Assembly (NCBI GenBank): GCA_913057895.1
Contig: CAJXOH010000001.1
Span: 1-64,000, forward strand
DNA from: an uncultured Bacteroidota bacterium
GTDB lineage: Bacteria > Bacteroidota > Rhodothermia > Balneolales > Balneolaceae
DNA length: 64,000 nt
Direction: 5' to 3'
Shown: piece by piece, positions 9,168-18,312 of the stretch
Numbering within the stretch: position 1 is the first letter of the stretch
Layout: each line of letters starts with the position of its first letter
Made by a program: the position numbers and the translations under genes
The notes under the pieces: model-generated
Databases searched by the model: none
What the model was told of the DNA's origin: nothing
The model's input: only the letters and a program-made list of their open reading frames with translations

Positions 9168-9920
9168 ATGAGTCAAATGACCATACACCTCAAGATTTGG
9201 AGACAAGCAGGACCTGATGTGAAAGGGGCCTTCGAAAATCATACGCTCGACACGGTGAATGAACACATGTCATTCTTGGAGATGCTCGACGTTCTCAATG
9301 AAGAACTTGTTGTTGCGGGAAAGGAGCCTTTTGAGTTTGATTATGACTGCCGTGAAGGGATTTGCGGGTCGTGTAATTTGGTGATTAATGGCCGTGCTCA
9401 TGGGCCAAAGCGCTTGACAGCCGCATGTCAGCTTCACATGCGAAACTTCAAGGATGGCGATTCCATTGTGATTGAACCTGCTCGTGCAGCAGCGTTTCCT
9501 GTGATTAAAGACTTGGTGGTGGATCGAAGTGCTTTCGATCGAATTATCGCAGCGGGAGGGTACATTACAGTTAGAACGGGCTCAGCACCAGAGGCAAATA
9601 GTATCCCCGTAGAGCTAGAAGACTCTACCTTTTCATTTGATTACGCAGCATGTATTGGGTGCGGGGCATGTGTAGCCGCTTGTCCGAACTCTTCAGCGTC
9701 GCTGTTCACGGCAGCCAAGCTTAGCCATCTAAATCGCCTCCCTCAAGGGGAACCTGAGCGTGAGAAGCGTGTCATTGCCATGGTCGAGCAAATGGAGAAG
9801 GAAGGATTTGGCGATTGCTCTAACTTTGGAGAATGTGAAGCTGTCTGTCCAAAAGGCATTAGTATCGCATCTATCGCAGAGATGCGTCGCAATTATGTGA
9901 AGGCAACCATTGCAGGATAA
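9168..9920 (+). CDS. sdhB: Succinate dehydrogenase iron-sulfur subunit
   Basis: It carries electrons from the flavin to the membrane subunit through three clusters. The [2Fe-2S] site is CREGICGSC plus a later Cys in TAACQL. The [4Fe-4S] ligands are [12 protein letters not shown], and the [3Fe-4S] ligands are the [15 protein letters not shown] group. The 250-residue length is typical. The stop overlaps the recQ start as TAATG, so recQ may be partly co-expressed. Confidence 0.97.
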   Translation: MSQMTIHLKIWRQAGPDVKGAFENHTLDTVNEHMSFLEMLDVLNEELVVAGKEPFEFDYDCREGICGSCNLVINGRAHGPKRLTAACQLHMRNFKDGDSIVIEPARAAAFPVIKDLVVDRSAFDRIIAAGGYITVRTGSAPEANSIPVELEDSTFSFDYAACIGCGACVAACPNSSASLFTAAKLSHLNRLPQGEPEREKRVIAMVEQMEKEGFGDCSNFGECEAVCPKGISIASIAEMRRNYVKATIAG

Positions 9921-11992
9921 TGTCGCCAATGAGGCCTGCTGAGGAGCATTCATCTTCTCAGGAGCGGACGTTGGTTGATTCATTGATGGAACAAGCACGT
10001 TCCAAACTGCAATCTATATGGGGCTACCCGGACTTTCGATCTGGGCAAAAAGAAGCGATTCAGTCGGTGTTTCAAGGAGACGATACCCTTGTATTGTTTC
10101 CTACAGGTGGTGGTAAGTCACTCTGTTTTCAGGTGCCAGCGGTGGTATTAGAAGGGGTGACGTTGGTGGTCTCACCACTCATAGCGTTAATGCAAGATCA
10201 AGTGGATCAGCTTCAGAGTCTTGGTGTGCCTGCTACATTTCTCAATAGCACCTTGTCGGAAGGGGAGCGTGAACGGAGACTCCGGTTGGTGCGATCAGGT
10301 GAGGTCAAGCTCGTATATATAGCCCCCGAACGACTTGCTTCGCAGCAATTTCAAGGAGAGATGCGTGAATGGGTGATTTCGTTGGTTGCTGTTGATGAAG
10401 CTCATTGCATTTCAGAATGGGGGCACGATTTCCGGCCATCGTACAGACAGATTCGCACATCTTTGGCTTGGTTGGACGATTCTGTGGGATGGATCGCATT
10501 AACAGGCTCTGCGACTCCAGAGGTCAAAAAAGATATGGTTGAGGCGTTAGGTTTTGCGAAACCTCGAATCATTGAAACACCCTTTGCCCGCGAAAATCTC
10601 ACATGGTGGGTCCGAGAGTCCGTCCATCGAACGCGTGATGTGATGGCGGCGGTGGAGAGAGCGGCTGCTCTAGGAAGCATGATTCTATACGCCCCGACAC
10701 GCGCTGCATGTGAGCAATGGGCGGCTCGGATTCGTGCTAAGGGGACGGTAGCAAAGGCTTATCATGCAGGATTAACGCCTGAACAGCGTAAGCAGATCCA
10801 AGCAGCGTGGATTCATGGTGAATATCCTGTAGTGGTCGCAACCAATGCGTTTGGAATGGGGATTGATAAGCCAGATTGCCGAACGGTCATCCATTTGAGC
10901 CCACCTTCGACGTTGGAGGCGTATTATCAGGAAGCGGGAAGGGCAGGACGTGATGGACAGCAAGCCTATACACTATGCTTCTATCGGTCGACAGATTTTG
11001 AAACCCTCGAGCGAAATCTAGAGCGCTCGTTTCCTGACAGTAAGGTGCTTAAGGCTATTTTTAACGCACTTGACGCTTTTCGGGTGGAGACTGTCCAGCA
11101 AAATCTGAGTGCGGATCCAGAAAACCCCGCGGTCTCATCCCAACAAAAGGGGATTCAACTCACGATGGACTCATTTTGTAAAGAGCATGGATTTAAGGCA
11201 GTGGCGGTAAAAACCGCACTTCATCACGCTAGACGTCAAGGGGTTTTAGAATGGACGGTCGACGGGGAGGATCAATGGGCGCTACGGTGGAGGCTTTCCC
11301 AGGCTGACCTTTTGGACCGATTATCCCAGAAGGGTGTCTCCGTGAAGAAACAACAATTTGTCGACACACTGATTCGAACCTTCGGACCTGAGGCGTTCCG
11401 TCAAGAGCAAAACATATCCGTGAGTCATTTAACCAAAACTCTAGGGGTATCCGCAGTGCAATGTCGTCGTGCTTTACAGGTGTTATCTCAGACAGATGAG
11501 TGGTGCGCTATCCGGCAAATTACAGGGGAATTACGGATTTGGTGGTTATCAAATTCAAGCACAGGGTTTGCACATACTCACACCCTTTTTGACACCAAAG
11601 CCTACCAAGATCATAAGGCTCGGTTAAGAGAAAAAATCGAGTTTGTGCGTGGGTATTGTGAGACGTTAGGCTGTCGAGAACAATATCTTCGTACCTATTT
11701 TGGGGACGTTCGCTCAACCCCTTGTGGGCGGTGTGATCGTTGTTTGGCGAATGGACTGGCGAATGATCAAGCAATGTCCAGCATGGGTGCCCAAATCGAA
11801 CTAGAAGAGGCAATTCTAGCTTCATGTGCGGAGAAGAAGTACTCTCTTAAGGCATTGTATGCACACCACAAAAGCATCTCTCATGCAGATATAGATGGTG
11901 CCATTCAGCGATTGTTAACGCAAAAGAAACTTCGATTTAACGAGAAGGATCATTCCTACGAGACCGACTCTGCGTGGAAATCGAATCCATAA
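9920..11992 (+). CDS. recQ: RecQ-family ATP-dependent DNA helicase
   Basis: This 3'-5' DNA helicase acts in recombination and fork repair. Motifs include Walker A FPTGGGKSLCFQ, DEAH in VDEAHCISEWGHDFRPSY, SAT-type GSATPEVK, and the C-terminal helicase block GMGIDKPDCRTVIHLSPPSTLEAYYQEAGRAGRDG. The zinc-binding cysteines (YCETLGC and CGRCDRC) occur late, near residues 575-610, with a region of about 200 residues between helicase and zinc module that looks like winged-helix segments. No classical HRDC domain is evident. The gene overlaps sdhB at its start. Its 3' end overlaps the convergent lipoprotein gene by 56 bases. Confidence 0.93.
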   Translation: MSPMRPAEEHSSSQERTLVDSLMEQARSKLQSIWGYPDFRSGQKEAIQSVFQGDDTLVLFPTGGGKSLCFQVPAVVLEGVTLVVSPLIALMQDQVDQLQSLGVPATFLNSTLSEGERERRLRLVRSGEVKLVYIAPERLASQQFQGEMREWVISLVAVDEAHCISEWGHDFRPSYRQIRTSLAWLDDSVGWIALTGSATPEVKKDMVEALGFAKPRIIETPFARENLTWWVRESVHRTRDVMAAVERAAALGSMILYAPTRAACEQWAARIRAKGTVAKAYHAGLTPEQRKQIQAAWIHGEYPVVVATNAFGMGIDKPDCRTVIHLSPPSTLEAYYQEAGRAGRDGQQAYTLCFYRSTDFETLERNLERSFPDSKVLKAIFNALDAFRVETVQQNLSADPENPAVSSQQKGIQLTMDSFCKEHGFKAVAVKTALHHARRQGVLEWTVDGEDQWALRWRLSQADLLDRLSQKGVSVKKQQFVDTLIRTFGPEAFRQEQNISVSHLTKTLGVSAVQCRRALQVLSQTDEWCAIRQITGELRIWWLSNSSTGFAHTHTLFDTKAYQDHKARLREKIEFVRGYCETLGCREQYLRTYFGDVRSTPCGRCDRCLANGLANDQAMSSMGAQIELEEAILASCAEKKYSLKALYAHHKSISHADIDGAIQRLLTQKKLRFNEKDHSYETDSAWKSNP

Positions 11993-12335
11993 GCGCTCTC
12001 ACCTCTGTTGAAAGTCGCTCCATCCGCTCAACCTGACGACTAGGATAGGACTCATGGTATTTGTGGGTTGAATCAAATGCCCCCCATGACCACCCTTGCT
12101 CTTCAAAAAAAGCTGTTCTGGCCGAATCCATTTGTTCTTGTGACGTCTCGACTGTGAAATCCTGTTGGAGAATCAACAAGTTCACAAGTTGCAATTCGTA
12201 TTCCTGCTCGGTTAATGGCGGTGGCGTGTCGACATATTGCGTCTCAATCGGTTCTGTGTCAACACATCCTGCTAGCAAGATGAATGCTGCAAATAGGTAG
12301 TTGAATTCACCCGTCGTTCTTCGCTCTTTTCTCAT
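11937..12335 (-). CDS. Putative lipoprotein, DUF4296-like
   Basis: The protein has 132 residues with a basic start, a hydrophobic stretch and a lipobox LLAGC around residue 23, so it is probably a lipoprotein. The mature part is helical. The pattern of YELQLVNLLILQQ followed later by FDSTHKYHESYPSRQVERMERLSTEV resembles the DUF4296 lipoproteins of Bacteroidota, whose function is unknown; I assign this by memory of the pattern only. It is convergent with recQ and overlaps it by 56 bases. It is divergent from coaX across a short gap. Confidence 0.65.
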   Translation of the reverse strand: MRKERRTTGEFNYLFAAFILLAGCVDTEPIETQYVDTPPPLTEQEYELQLVNLLILQQDFTVETSQEQMDSARTAFFEEQGWSWGAFDSTHKYHESYPSRQVERMERLSTEVRALMDSISTQSRSRRNDPSR

Positions 12336-12410
12336 ACCTTTGAAGATACAAAACCAAGCGAATCCATCAGTTAACCCTTTCGATTCAAACCTTGCTCTAG
12401 TCCATCATTC

Positions 12411-13229
12411 ATGCCAGCGATTGCTCTACTTGATATTGGTCATACTCGTGTAAAGTTAGCCTCAGCGACAACACTCGCACCGTTTGATATAGAGAGGCTG
12501 TCGGAATGGGATACCCATTCGGTGGATTGGGCCGAGATAGCCGCCTGGGTTCAGGCTCACGTTGTTGCCGATGAATTGCGTTGTTGTTGTGTAGTTCGTT
12601 CATGGATGGAGGAAGCGTCAAATCTTGACCTAGAAACGTTGTTTGCAATGCCCGTACGGATGTTGGCTGTTGGCACAGCAACAGCGTACGATCCATCACA
12701 GCTGGGTGTCGATCGATACCTATTGAGCCAGGGTGCACTTGCATATCATCATGAGACAGCGTTAGTGGTTTCTGCAGGCACAACCATTACCCTTGATGTG
12801 GTCACTCATGCGGATAAGCAAAGTGAAAATGACAATGAAACTGGCAGTGAAATAAACAGTGAAAAGGATAGTCCCCTTATTCACCAAGGAGGATGGATTT
12901 TGCCTGGCCTGTCTGTTCTTAAACAGGGGTTTGAGCATAGTACACCTCATTTCCCCCCGCTGAAATACCCTGAGGCGAATAGCAATACCCAGGGGATTCA
13001 GATTCCAACCCAAACTCATGACGCAATCAGCCAGGGGTTTGCCCTTTCACTTACAACGATGATTTCTAGTCTCCTAGATGAGTATGAGATTGCCGATGTA
13101 TACTTTACAGGAGGAGATGGCGCAACGCTTCGTGATTTATGGGAATCCTATGCCCAAAACCCCCACGATACTCATGTGGAAGTGGTACCGGACTTGTTAT
13201 TCTATGGGATGATGGTTGGTTCAGGGTGA
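12411..13229 (+). CDS. coaX: Type III pantothenate kinase
   Basis: It phosphorylates pantothenate, the first committed step of CoA synthesis. The acetate-kinase-like fold is visible in LLDIGHTRVKLA at the N-terminus, LGVDRYL at mid-protein and SAGTTITLDVV for substrate binding, followed by GGWILPGL and, late, FTGGDGA. The length (272 residues) is slightly above the usual ~250 owing to a Ser/Glu/Asn-rich insert at about residues 139-153 coded by a degenerate repeat. CoaBC, two steps downstream in the same pathway, is about 10 kb away. Confidence 0.9.
   Translation: MPAIALLDIGHTRVKLASATTLAPFDIERLSEWDTHSVDWAEIAAWVQAHVVADELRCCCVVRSWMEEASNLDLETLFAMPVRMLAVGTATAYDPSQLGVDRYLLSQGALAYHHETALVVSAGTTITLDVVTHADKQSENDNETGSEINSEKDSPLIHQGGWILPGLSVLKQGFEHSTPHFPPLKYPEANSNTQGIQIPTQTHDAISQGFALSLTTMISSLLDEYEIADVYFTGGDGATLRDLWESYAQNPHDTHVEVVPDLLFYGMMVGSG
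12822..12866 (+). repeat. Degenerate AGTGAAA-type repeat inside coaX
   Basis: Several copies of AGTGAAA or AATGAAA-like units occur in succession and encode an acidic, Ser/Asn-rich loop inserted between the conserved GTTITLDVV and GGWILPGL motifs. The units are imperfect, so this is an older or heterogeneous expansion rather than a clean tandem array. Confidence 0.6.
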
Positions 13230-13284
13230 TTATGGTTCAGGGTAGTCAACGCACTCCTGTAGAGCCATGCATTATGTCGTCAGC

Positions 13285-14667
13285 CTACTCCGCTTGCTGC
13301 GCTGCCTCACCTTCTTGATCCACTTTGGTATCGCGAATGGCTCGAAAAATCGCAGAAGCCATGATGCTTTGCCCATAATCACTATTCAAAAACTGTGCCT
13401 CTTGCGCATTGGAGATAAATCCAAGCTCAACCAATAATGCCGGCATTGAGGCATGATACAGTACCACAAAAGCCGCCTGCTTAACCCCGCGGCTTCGACG
13501 TCTGGCTCTCTCAGAAAACTGCTGTTCCATGCGAGTCGCGATTTCTTGTGATGTTTCAATATTGGCAGCATTCGCTAACTCATAGATCAAGACGTCTTCT
13601 TCTGATAAACTTGCAATCTCAGTTGATTCTTCGAGCCGCACCACTGAATTCTCACGCTTCATCACTTCAAGCGCCGATTCAGTTCTGGTTAACCCCAAAA
13701 AGTATACTTCAGCCCCGTACGCCGAACGTGATCTTGCTGAGTTGGCATGAATGGAGACAAATAAATCCCCTTGGGCACGGTTTGCTATGGCACCTCGTTC
13801 ATGGAGTTCAATAAATCGATCATCTTCGCGGGTATAGACAACTTTGACATCAGGGAGATATTCCTCTATGTAGGCACCTACTTTTTTGGTGACCGACAAA
13901 ACGATGTCTTTTTCATACAATCCGCCAACTCCAATCGTCCCAGGATCATGGCCACCATGCCCAGCGTCTAGGACAACCACATCAAATTTTAAATTTTCCT
14001 TTACGCCATTGTATTCCGCGTCATCTTGGGTTGAAGGGGCATTGGTTTGTCCTTCGGGGGAGGAGTTTTCTTGAGAATCTACTCGGTCACGTCGTCCAAA
14101 CAAGCCCCGTCGTCTGCGCTCATTCTCAGAGTCTTCATCACCAACGGAGGTGACATCGCCTTGGCTTTGTGTCCTGACCATCGAAGGCCATGTAACGATG
14201 GGGATACCATCGGTTAAAATGGCAAGACTAATATCGTCGGTTTCTGTGAGTGCGATCAGCAAATCGTTACTCCCTGCGTCCCGATACATTTGCGCTTGGT
14301 AGGGTTGAGCCTCACTAAGGGTAAGATCAATTCCTAGTCCCGCAGCAATTGGAGTACTTTCGACCGATTGAAAAGGGGAAAACTCACCCATCCGAAATGT
14401 TCGTACTAAGTCCTCTTTAATCGGTTCTTGAGCTCCATATAAAAGGATTTGAAGCAAACTATCGGCTGACTGGATGATCACGAACGAATCAACTCGAGCA
14501 TCCATTTGCAGTCGTCCAACAAAACCGAGTCCATCTGCACGAGGAGTCGAGAGAAATCCTTGTACGCTTTGAGCAGATAGATCCATGGGAAACCCCCATC
14601 CCACAGGGAGACTCAGCAAAAGAGTCAGAATGAGGCGCGCAGATCGTCGAAATATTTTTTCTCTCAT
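13285..14667 (-). CDS. N-acetylmuramoyl-L-alanine amidase (amidase_3), secreted
   Basis: It cleaves the amide bond between MurNAc and L-Ala in peptidoglycan, outside the cytoplasm. The start at 14667 gives a signal peptide (basic MREKIFRRS, hydrophobic core, then AQS); an upstream ATG is less likely. The catalytic domain runs from about residue 225 with VLDAGHGGHDPGTIG (zinc His), then the Glu in YEKDIVLSV, SIHANSARS and VELGFISNAQEA. The N-terminal third is an AMIN-like or unique region, followed by an Arg-rich, low-complexity linker (ERRRRGLFGRRDR). Related enzymes separate daughter cells. It overlaps the upstream region of the glycosyltransferase gene on the other strand. Confidence 0.9.
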   Translation of the reverse strand: MREKIFRRSARLILTLLLSLPVGWGFPMDLSAQSVQGFLSTPRADGLGFVGRLQMDARVDSFVIIQSADSLLQILLYGAQEPIKEDLVRTFRMGEFSPFQSVESTPIAAGLGIDLTLSEAQPYQAQMYRDAGSNDLLIALTETDDISLAILTDGIPIVTWPSMVRTQSQGDVTSVGDEDSENERRRRGLFGRRDRVDSQENSSPEGQTNAPSTQDDAEYNGVKENLKFDVVVLDAGHGGHDPGTIGVGGLYEKDIVLSVTKKVGAYIEEYLPDVKVVYTREDDRFIELHERGAIANRAQGDLFVSIHANSARSRSAYGAEVYFLGLTRTESALEVMKRENSVVRLEESTEIASLSEEDVLIYELANAANIETSQEIATRMEQQFSERARRRSRGVKQAAFVVLYHASMPALLVELGFISNAQEAQFLNSDYGQSIMASAIFRAIRDTKVDQEGEAAQQAE

Positions 14668-14725
14668 GGACTTAAATATAATGAATTCAAGAAGCATCGA
14701 AGCCCCATTTTGCCTAAACTCCTGT

Positions 14726-15865
14726 ATGAATATTCTAGCTGTCGAACCCTTTTATTTTGGATCGCACAAGGCCTTTCTCAAAGGTATTGAGGAACATTCG
14801 TCTCACTCACTATTTACCGTAAAATTGGACGAAAAGGGCTTGAAATGGCGCATGCAAGGGAAGTCTGTTCGGCTTGCGCATGCTGCTCAAGAGCTTGAGC
14901 AAGAGATGGACCTCTTGTTAATCAGTAGTATGACGAATCTGCCAGCGTTTCTGGCACTTACGAGTCCTCGTTTTGCCCATACGCCGAAAGTGATGGTGAT
15001 GCATGAGAATCAGTTTACACAGCCATTGCCCGAAGGGGAGGAGAGAGACACGACACTCTGTTACACCAACTATTTATCGATGTTGGCAGCTGATGTCCTT
15101 CTTTTTACGTCACAATTTCATCTGGAGGATATGCTGGACGCCTTACCAGAGTTTCTAGCGAACCTTCAAGATGACCCCACATTTGATGCGATGGAAACTA
15201 TCCGCGCCAAAAGCCGCATCATGACGCCAGGTCTTGAGCTGAAACATTTTGATATGATTCCAGATACACGCGGCCAAAACAAGCACCCAGTGGTTGTTTG
15301 GAATCAACGTTGGCAATTCGACCGTAATCCTGCCATGTTCTTTCGCGTAATGAATCGTTTGTTTGATATTGACTGTCCATTCGAGTTGATTCTTGCTGGA
15401 GATACTGAGCACGATAAACCTGCTGAGTTTGATCAAGCCGTCGATCGATATGGAGGGATGATTTCGCATATGGGATTTGTGGATGACCCTCAGCGATATG
15501 GGGAATTGCTACACAGTGGAGATGTGGTTGTTTCAACTGCAACCTATGAATTCTTCTGCGTTTCGATCATGGAGGCTATTTATTGTGGTTGTCATCCTAT
15601 GGTGCCCAATAGGTTGCATTATCCCGAGCTTATTCCTCAAACTCTTCATAAGCCACTACTTCATGCCCCTGTGATGTATGAAACAGAGGATGATCTGTTT
15701 CGTAATCTGCGCGATCTGTTAACAGGGAAGACCCGACCTTTACCAAAAAATTCCCTTCAAAGTATCAATCAACATCTTGATTGGTCGAGCATGAGTAAGC
15801 AATACGATGAGATGTTTCTCGAGCTCGCCAAAACACCGTCTAAGAGTGTATTTGGATCGGGATAA
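14726..15865 (+). CDS. tRNA-queuosine alpha-mannosyltransferase-like glycosyltransferase (DUF3524)
   Basis: The protein has 380 residues and begins NILAVEPFYFGSHKAFLKGIEEHS, the diagnostic start of the DUF3524/GTDC1 family. It shows MVMHENQFTQPLPEG and FTSQFH in the N-terminal Rossmann half, and VVWNQRWQFDRNP and TATYEFFCVSIMEAIYCGC in the GT4-like C-terminal half, where the Glu-rich sugar-nucleotide site lies. The animal homologue mannosylates queuosine in tRNA-Asp; applying that to the bacterial protein is inference. The ATG at 14726 is chosen because homology begins there. The start region faces the divergent cell-wall amidase gene. Its 3' end lies 32 bases from the convergent dnaB. Confidence 0.82.
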   Translation: MNILAVEPFYFGSHKAFLKGIEEHSSHSLFTVKLDEKGLKWRMQGKSVRLAHAAQELEQEMDLLLISSMTNLPAFLALTSPRFAHTPKVMVMHENQFTQPLPEGEERDTTLCYTNYLSMLAADVLLFTSQFHLEDMLDALPEFLANLQDDPTFDAMETIRAKSRIMTPGLELKHFDMIPDTRGQNKHPVVVWNQRWQFDRNPAMFFRVMNRLFDIDCPFELILAGDTEHDKPAEFDQAVDRYGGMISHMGFVDDPQRYGELLHSGDVVVSTATYEFFCVSIMEAIYCGCHPMVPNRLHYPELIPQTLHKPLLHAPVMYETEDDLFRNLRDLLTGKTRPLPKNSLQSINQHLDWSSMSKQYDEMFLELAKTPSKSVFGSG

Positions 15866-15897
15866 TCGTTGGATTACGAGAATCCCTGAATACGATG

Positions 15898-17436
15898 CTA
15901 AAATGGCGCGTTTGGATCGGTGTCATCCCCACCGCCGGGAGAGAACGGGGCTGGAGCCTGACCCGCACTACTTCCTGCACCATTTCCTTGACTCGCATCC
16001 ATACCTGAGTTACCAGGCACCCCAAATCCACTCTGAAACTCACCCTGAGAAAGATTCTCGAAGCGTGCGTAATCTTTAATAAAACGCATAGGAACGGAAC
16101 CTGTTGGGCCATTACGCTGCTTCCCAATAATGATTTCAGCGAGTCCAGCTGTGGATGCACCTGAGTCGGTAGTCGTAATCCCATAGTACTCAGGACGGTA
16201 CAAAAAGCACACCACATCGGCATCTTGCTCAATAGACCCTGATTCGCGTAAATCACTCAATTGGGGTCGTTTATCTGTCCCGCGTTGTTCTACTGCTCGA
16301 CTTAACTGAGCCAAGGCAATCACTGGGACGTCCAAATCTTTTGCCAAAGTCTTTAAACCGCGCGAAATAGAGGCTATCTCTTGTTCTCGATTGGCTTGTT
16401 TGCTTTGAAGATTCACCGTCATTAACTGTAAGTAATCGACAATGATCATCCCGATATTGTGATCGGATTTGAGTCTGCGTGCCTTTGAACGCAATTCCAT
16501 CAAAGAAATCGCAGGGGTATCATCAATAAAGATAGGAGCCTCATACAGTGTAGATGCTGCATCAATCATCCGTTGAAACTCCTCTTCACTCATGGTACCC
16601 CGTCTAGCAGATTGAGCATCAACTCGAGCCTCCATGGTTAGAAGTCTCTGCACCAAGGATCTCTGGGACATCTCTAAGCTGAATATGGCTACGGGTGTAC
16701 GTGCATCTACATTGGGATGGGTTGCAGAATTCTTGGCTGCAGTTAACATAAAGGCAGTTTTCCCCATCGAAGGACGTGCAGCGATGATAATTAAATCCCC
16801 ATTTTGCCATCCAGCCGTATACTGATCTACATCGAGTCGTGTGGCAACACCTGTAACCCCAGAGGACTGTCCTCGCAAGTCCTCCAAATAGTTGAGCGTG
16901 TCTTTGACAACATCGCCGACTCGTTGGTAGGAATTTCGAGATTTAACGTTGGTTAAATTAAAGATGCGCTGTTCCGCTTCATCCAGTACATCCATGGCAT
17001 CACTTCCCTGATCGTAGGAGTCCCGGATAATGTCATTGCAACTTAGGATCAAATCTCGTTTGAGTGCTTTTTCAGTAAGAATCTGAGCATGATAGCCGAT
17101 ACTCGCTGAAGAACTTACAGAGCGTGTTAAATCGGTAAGGACCTGAACGCCACCAATTTGATCGAGCAACCCTTTATCCTTAAGAGCAGTCTCAACAGTG
17201 AGAAGATCTAAAGGATTTTCTCGTTCGTAAAGCTCCTGGATGGCTTCGAAGATCACCTGATGGCTTTGTTTGTAAAACGAAGTCTTGGTCAACATTTCCA
17301 GCGCTGTAGTGGCTGCTTCATGCTCCAGAAGCATGGCTCCAAGTACCGCTTCCTCTACTTCCGTGGCCTGAGGAGGGATTCGTCCCCCTTCATGGGCTAC
17401 ACTTGATCCGTTTGATGTGGGTTGAAACTCATCCAT
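15898..17436 (-). CDS. dnaB: Replicative DNA helicase
   Basis: This is the hexameric 5'-3' helicase of the replication fork. The N-terminal DnaB domain begins PPQATEVEEAVLGAMLLEHEA. The RecA-like domain has Walker A AARPSMGKTAFMLT, the SLEMSQRSLVQRLL segment, Walker B IIVDYLQLM and the LRESGSIEQDADVVCFLYR motif near the end. The 512 residues show no intein interruption. A Gly/Ser/Pro-rich C-terminal tail (FSPGGGDDTDPNAPF) extends past the core. It starts three bases after the stop of the uracil glycosylase gene, so the two are one operon of DNA-maintenance genes. Confidence 0.97.
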   Translation of the reverse strand: MDEFQPTSNGSSVAHEGGRIPPQATEVEEAVLGAMLLEHEAATTALEMLTKTSFYKQSHQVIFEAIQELYERENPLDLLTVETALKDKGLLDQIGGVQVLTDLTRSVSSSASIGYHAQILTEKALKRDLILSCNDIIRDSYDQGSDAMDVLDEAEQRIFNLTNVKSRNSYQRVGDVVKDTLNYLEDLRGQSSGVTGVATRLDVDQYTAGWQNGDLIIIAARPSMGKTAFMLTAAKNSATHPNVDARTPVAIFSLEMSQRSLVQRLLTMEARVDAQSARRGTMSEEEFQRMIDAASTLYEAPIFIDDTPAISLMELRSKARRLKSDHNIGMIIVDYLQLMTVNLQSKQANREQEIASISRGLKTLAKDLDVPVIALAQLSRAVEQRGTDKRPQLSDLRESGSIEQDADVVCFLYRPEYYGITTTDSGASTAGLAEIIIGKQRNGPTGSVPMRFIKDYARFENLSQGEFQSGFGVPGNSGMDASQGNGAGSSAGQAPAPFSPGGGDDTDPNAPF

Positions 17437-17439
17437 AGA

Positions 17440-18240
17440 TTATGATGATTGCAAAATATCTGGCTGACACTGTAGCTCAAGATATCGTTTCTGAACAAGT
17501 TGTACATCCTCCCATGTAGGTCTTTTCCAATTTGGATTGCGAAGAAGCGCAGCCGGGTGATAGGTTACCCAACACTCCGTCTGATGTGTTCCAACGTGTA
17601 GTGGGTGTGCCTCTCCCCGGAGTTCTCCTAAGGCGGTAGAGTTACCCAAGAGAGTATTTGCTGAAACTTTTCCTAGACACAAGACCATCTTGGGTTGAAT
17701 CAGTTCAAGTTGCTTATGCAGCAAAGGAAGGCTTCGTTGACGCTCTTCTTCTGAAGGATTGCGATTTTCTGGGGGGCGATGCTTCAAAATATTTGCAATA
17801 TATACGACCGATCGATCCATGTGAATAGCGCTCAAGATATCGGTAAGTAGCTTTCCTGCCCGTCCCACGAACGGGATCCCTTCTTTATCCTCATTGGCTC
17901 CAGGCGCTTCACCAACGATGACTAAATCAGCATTAGGGTTTCCATCTCCGAACACCAAGCGAGTCCCTTCGAGATCTGTTTTTAGATCATCCATGGTCTC
18001 CGCGAGCGCTTCAAGTTCGTCAAGTGTTTTGCACGTGTCAATCGTATTCATCGGTGAAGGGGAGGATGAAGGTTGTTGGTTTCCTTGTGAGTTTGACGTA
18101 GATACGCTCTGCTTTGGTAGATAGATATCACCAAATTCTTCGAGTTCCTGGCGTAGGATATCTATGGATCTATCAAGCTGGCTCGTAAGATCGCTGGAAT
18201 GTTCCTCAAAGGTGTTACCGTTATTCTCGCTCATAGTCAT
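17440..18240 (-). CDS. Family-4-type uracil-DNA glycosylase lacking the Fe-S cysteines
   Basis: It should remove uracil from DNA. Motif [13 protein letters not shown] lies at residues 110-121, [10 protein letters not shown] follows, and motif [11 protein letters not shown] lies at 226-235, all typical of type 4 UDGs. Family 4 enzymes normally hold a [4Fe-4S] cluster through four Cys. Here the CxxC before motif A is replaced (region 83-94 has no Cys), KCRPP reads KHRPP (His154), and the fourth Cys is also absent; the only Cys are 70, 188 and 223. The N-terminal ~65 residues are a low-complexity extension. It is co-transcribed with dnaB. Activity is likely but not proven. Confidence 0.85.
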   Translation of the reverse strand: MTMSENNGNTFEEHSSDLTSQLDRSIDILRQELEEFGDIYLPKQSVSTSNSQGNQQPSSSPSPMNTIDTCKTLDELEALAETMDDLKTDLEGTRLVFGDGNPNADLVIVGEAPGANEDKEGIPFVGRAGKLLTDILSAIHMDRSVVYIANILKHRPPENRNPSEEERQRSLPLLHKQLELIQPKMVLCLGKVSANTLLGNSTALGELRGEAHPLHVGTHQTECWVTYHPAALLRNPNWKRPTWEDVQLVQKRYLELQCQPDILQSS

Positions 18241-18280
18241 GGAATATACTGTCTCGAAAGGGCAAAGTTCTGTTAAAATC

Positions 18281-18290
18281 GTACCTTTTA
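18281..18290 (+). promoter_or_regulatory. Candidate promoter -7/-10 element upstream of the bifunctional nuclease gene
   Basis: GTACCTTTTA lies 22 bases before the ATG at 18313 and resembles the Bacteroidota-type TAnnTTTG element. Similar GTACTTTA-type strings precede several other genes in this window. No convincing -33 box is seen. Confidence 0.35.
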
Positions 18291-18291
18291 A

Positions 18292-18300
18292 TGTGGATAA
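18292..18300 (-). promoter_or_regulatory. Perfect DnaA-box-like 9-mer in the UDG-dnaB / nuclease divergent region
   Basis: The nonamer TTATCCACA is present on the minus strand within the 72-base gap upstream of the UDG-dnaB operon. It overlaps the likely transcription start of the nuclease gene. A single copy may be chance. Confidence 0.45.
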
Positions 18301-18312
18301 ACTGAGATCGAC

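Noticed and set aside
14585-14725. N-terminal extension of the glycosyltransferase frame
   Set aside because: It overlaps the start and signal peptide of the divergent cell-wall amidase gene, and family homology begins at the ATG at 14726.
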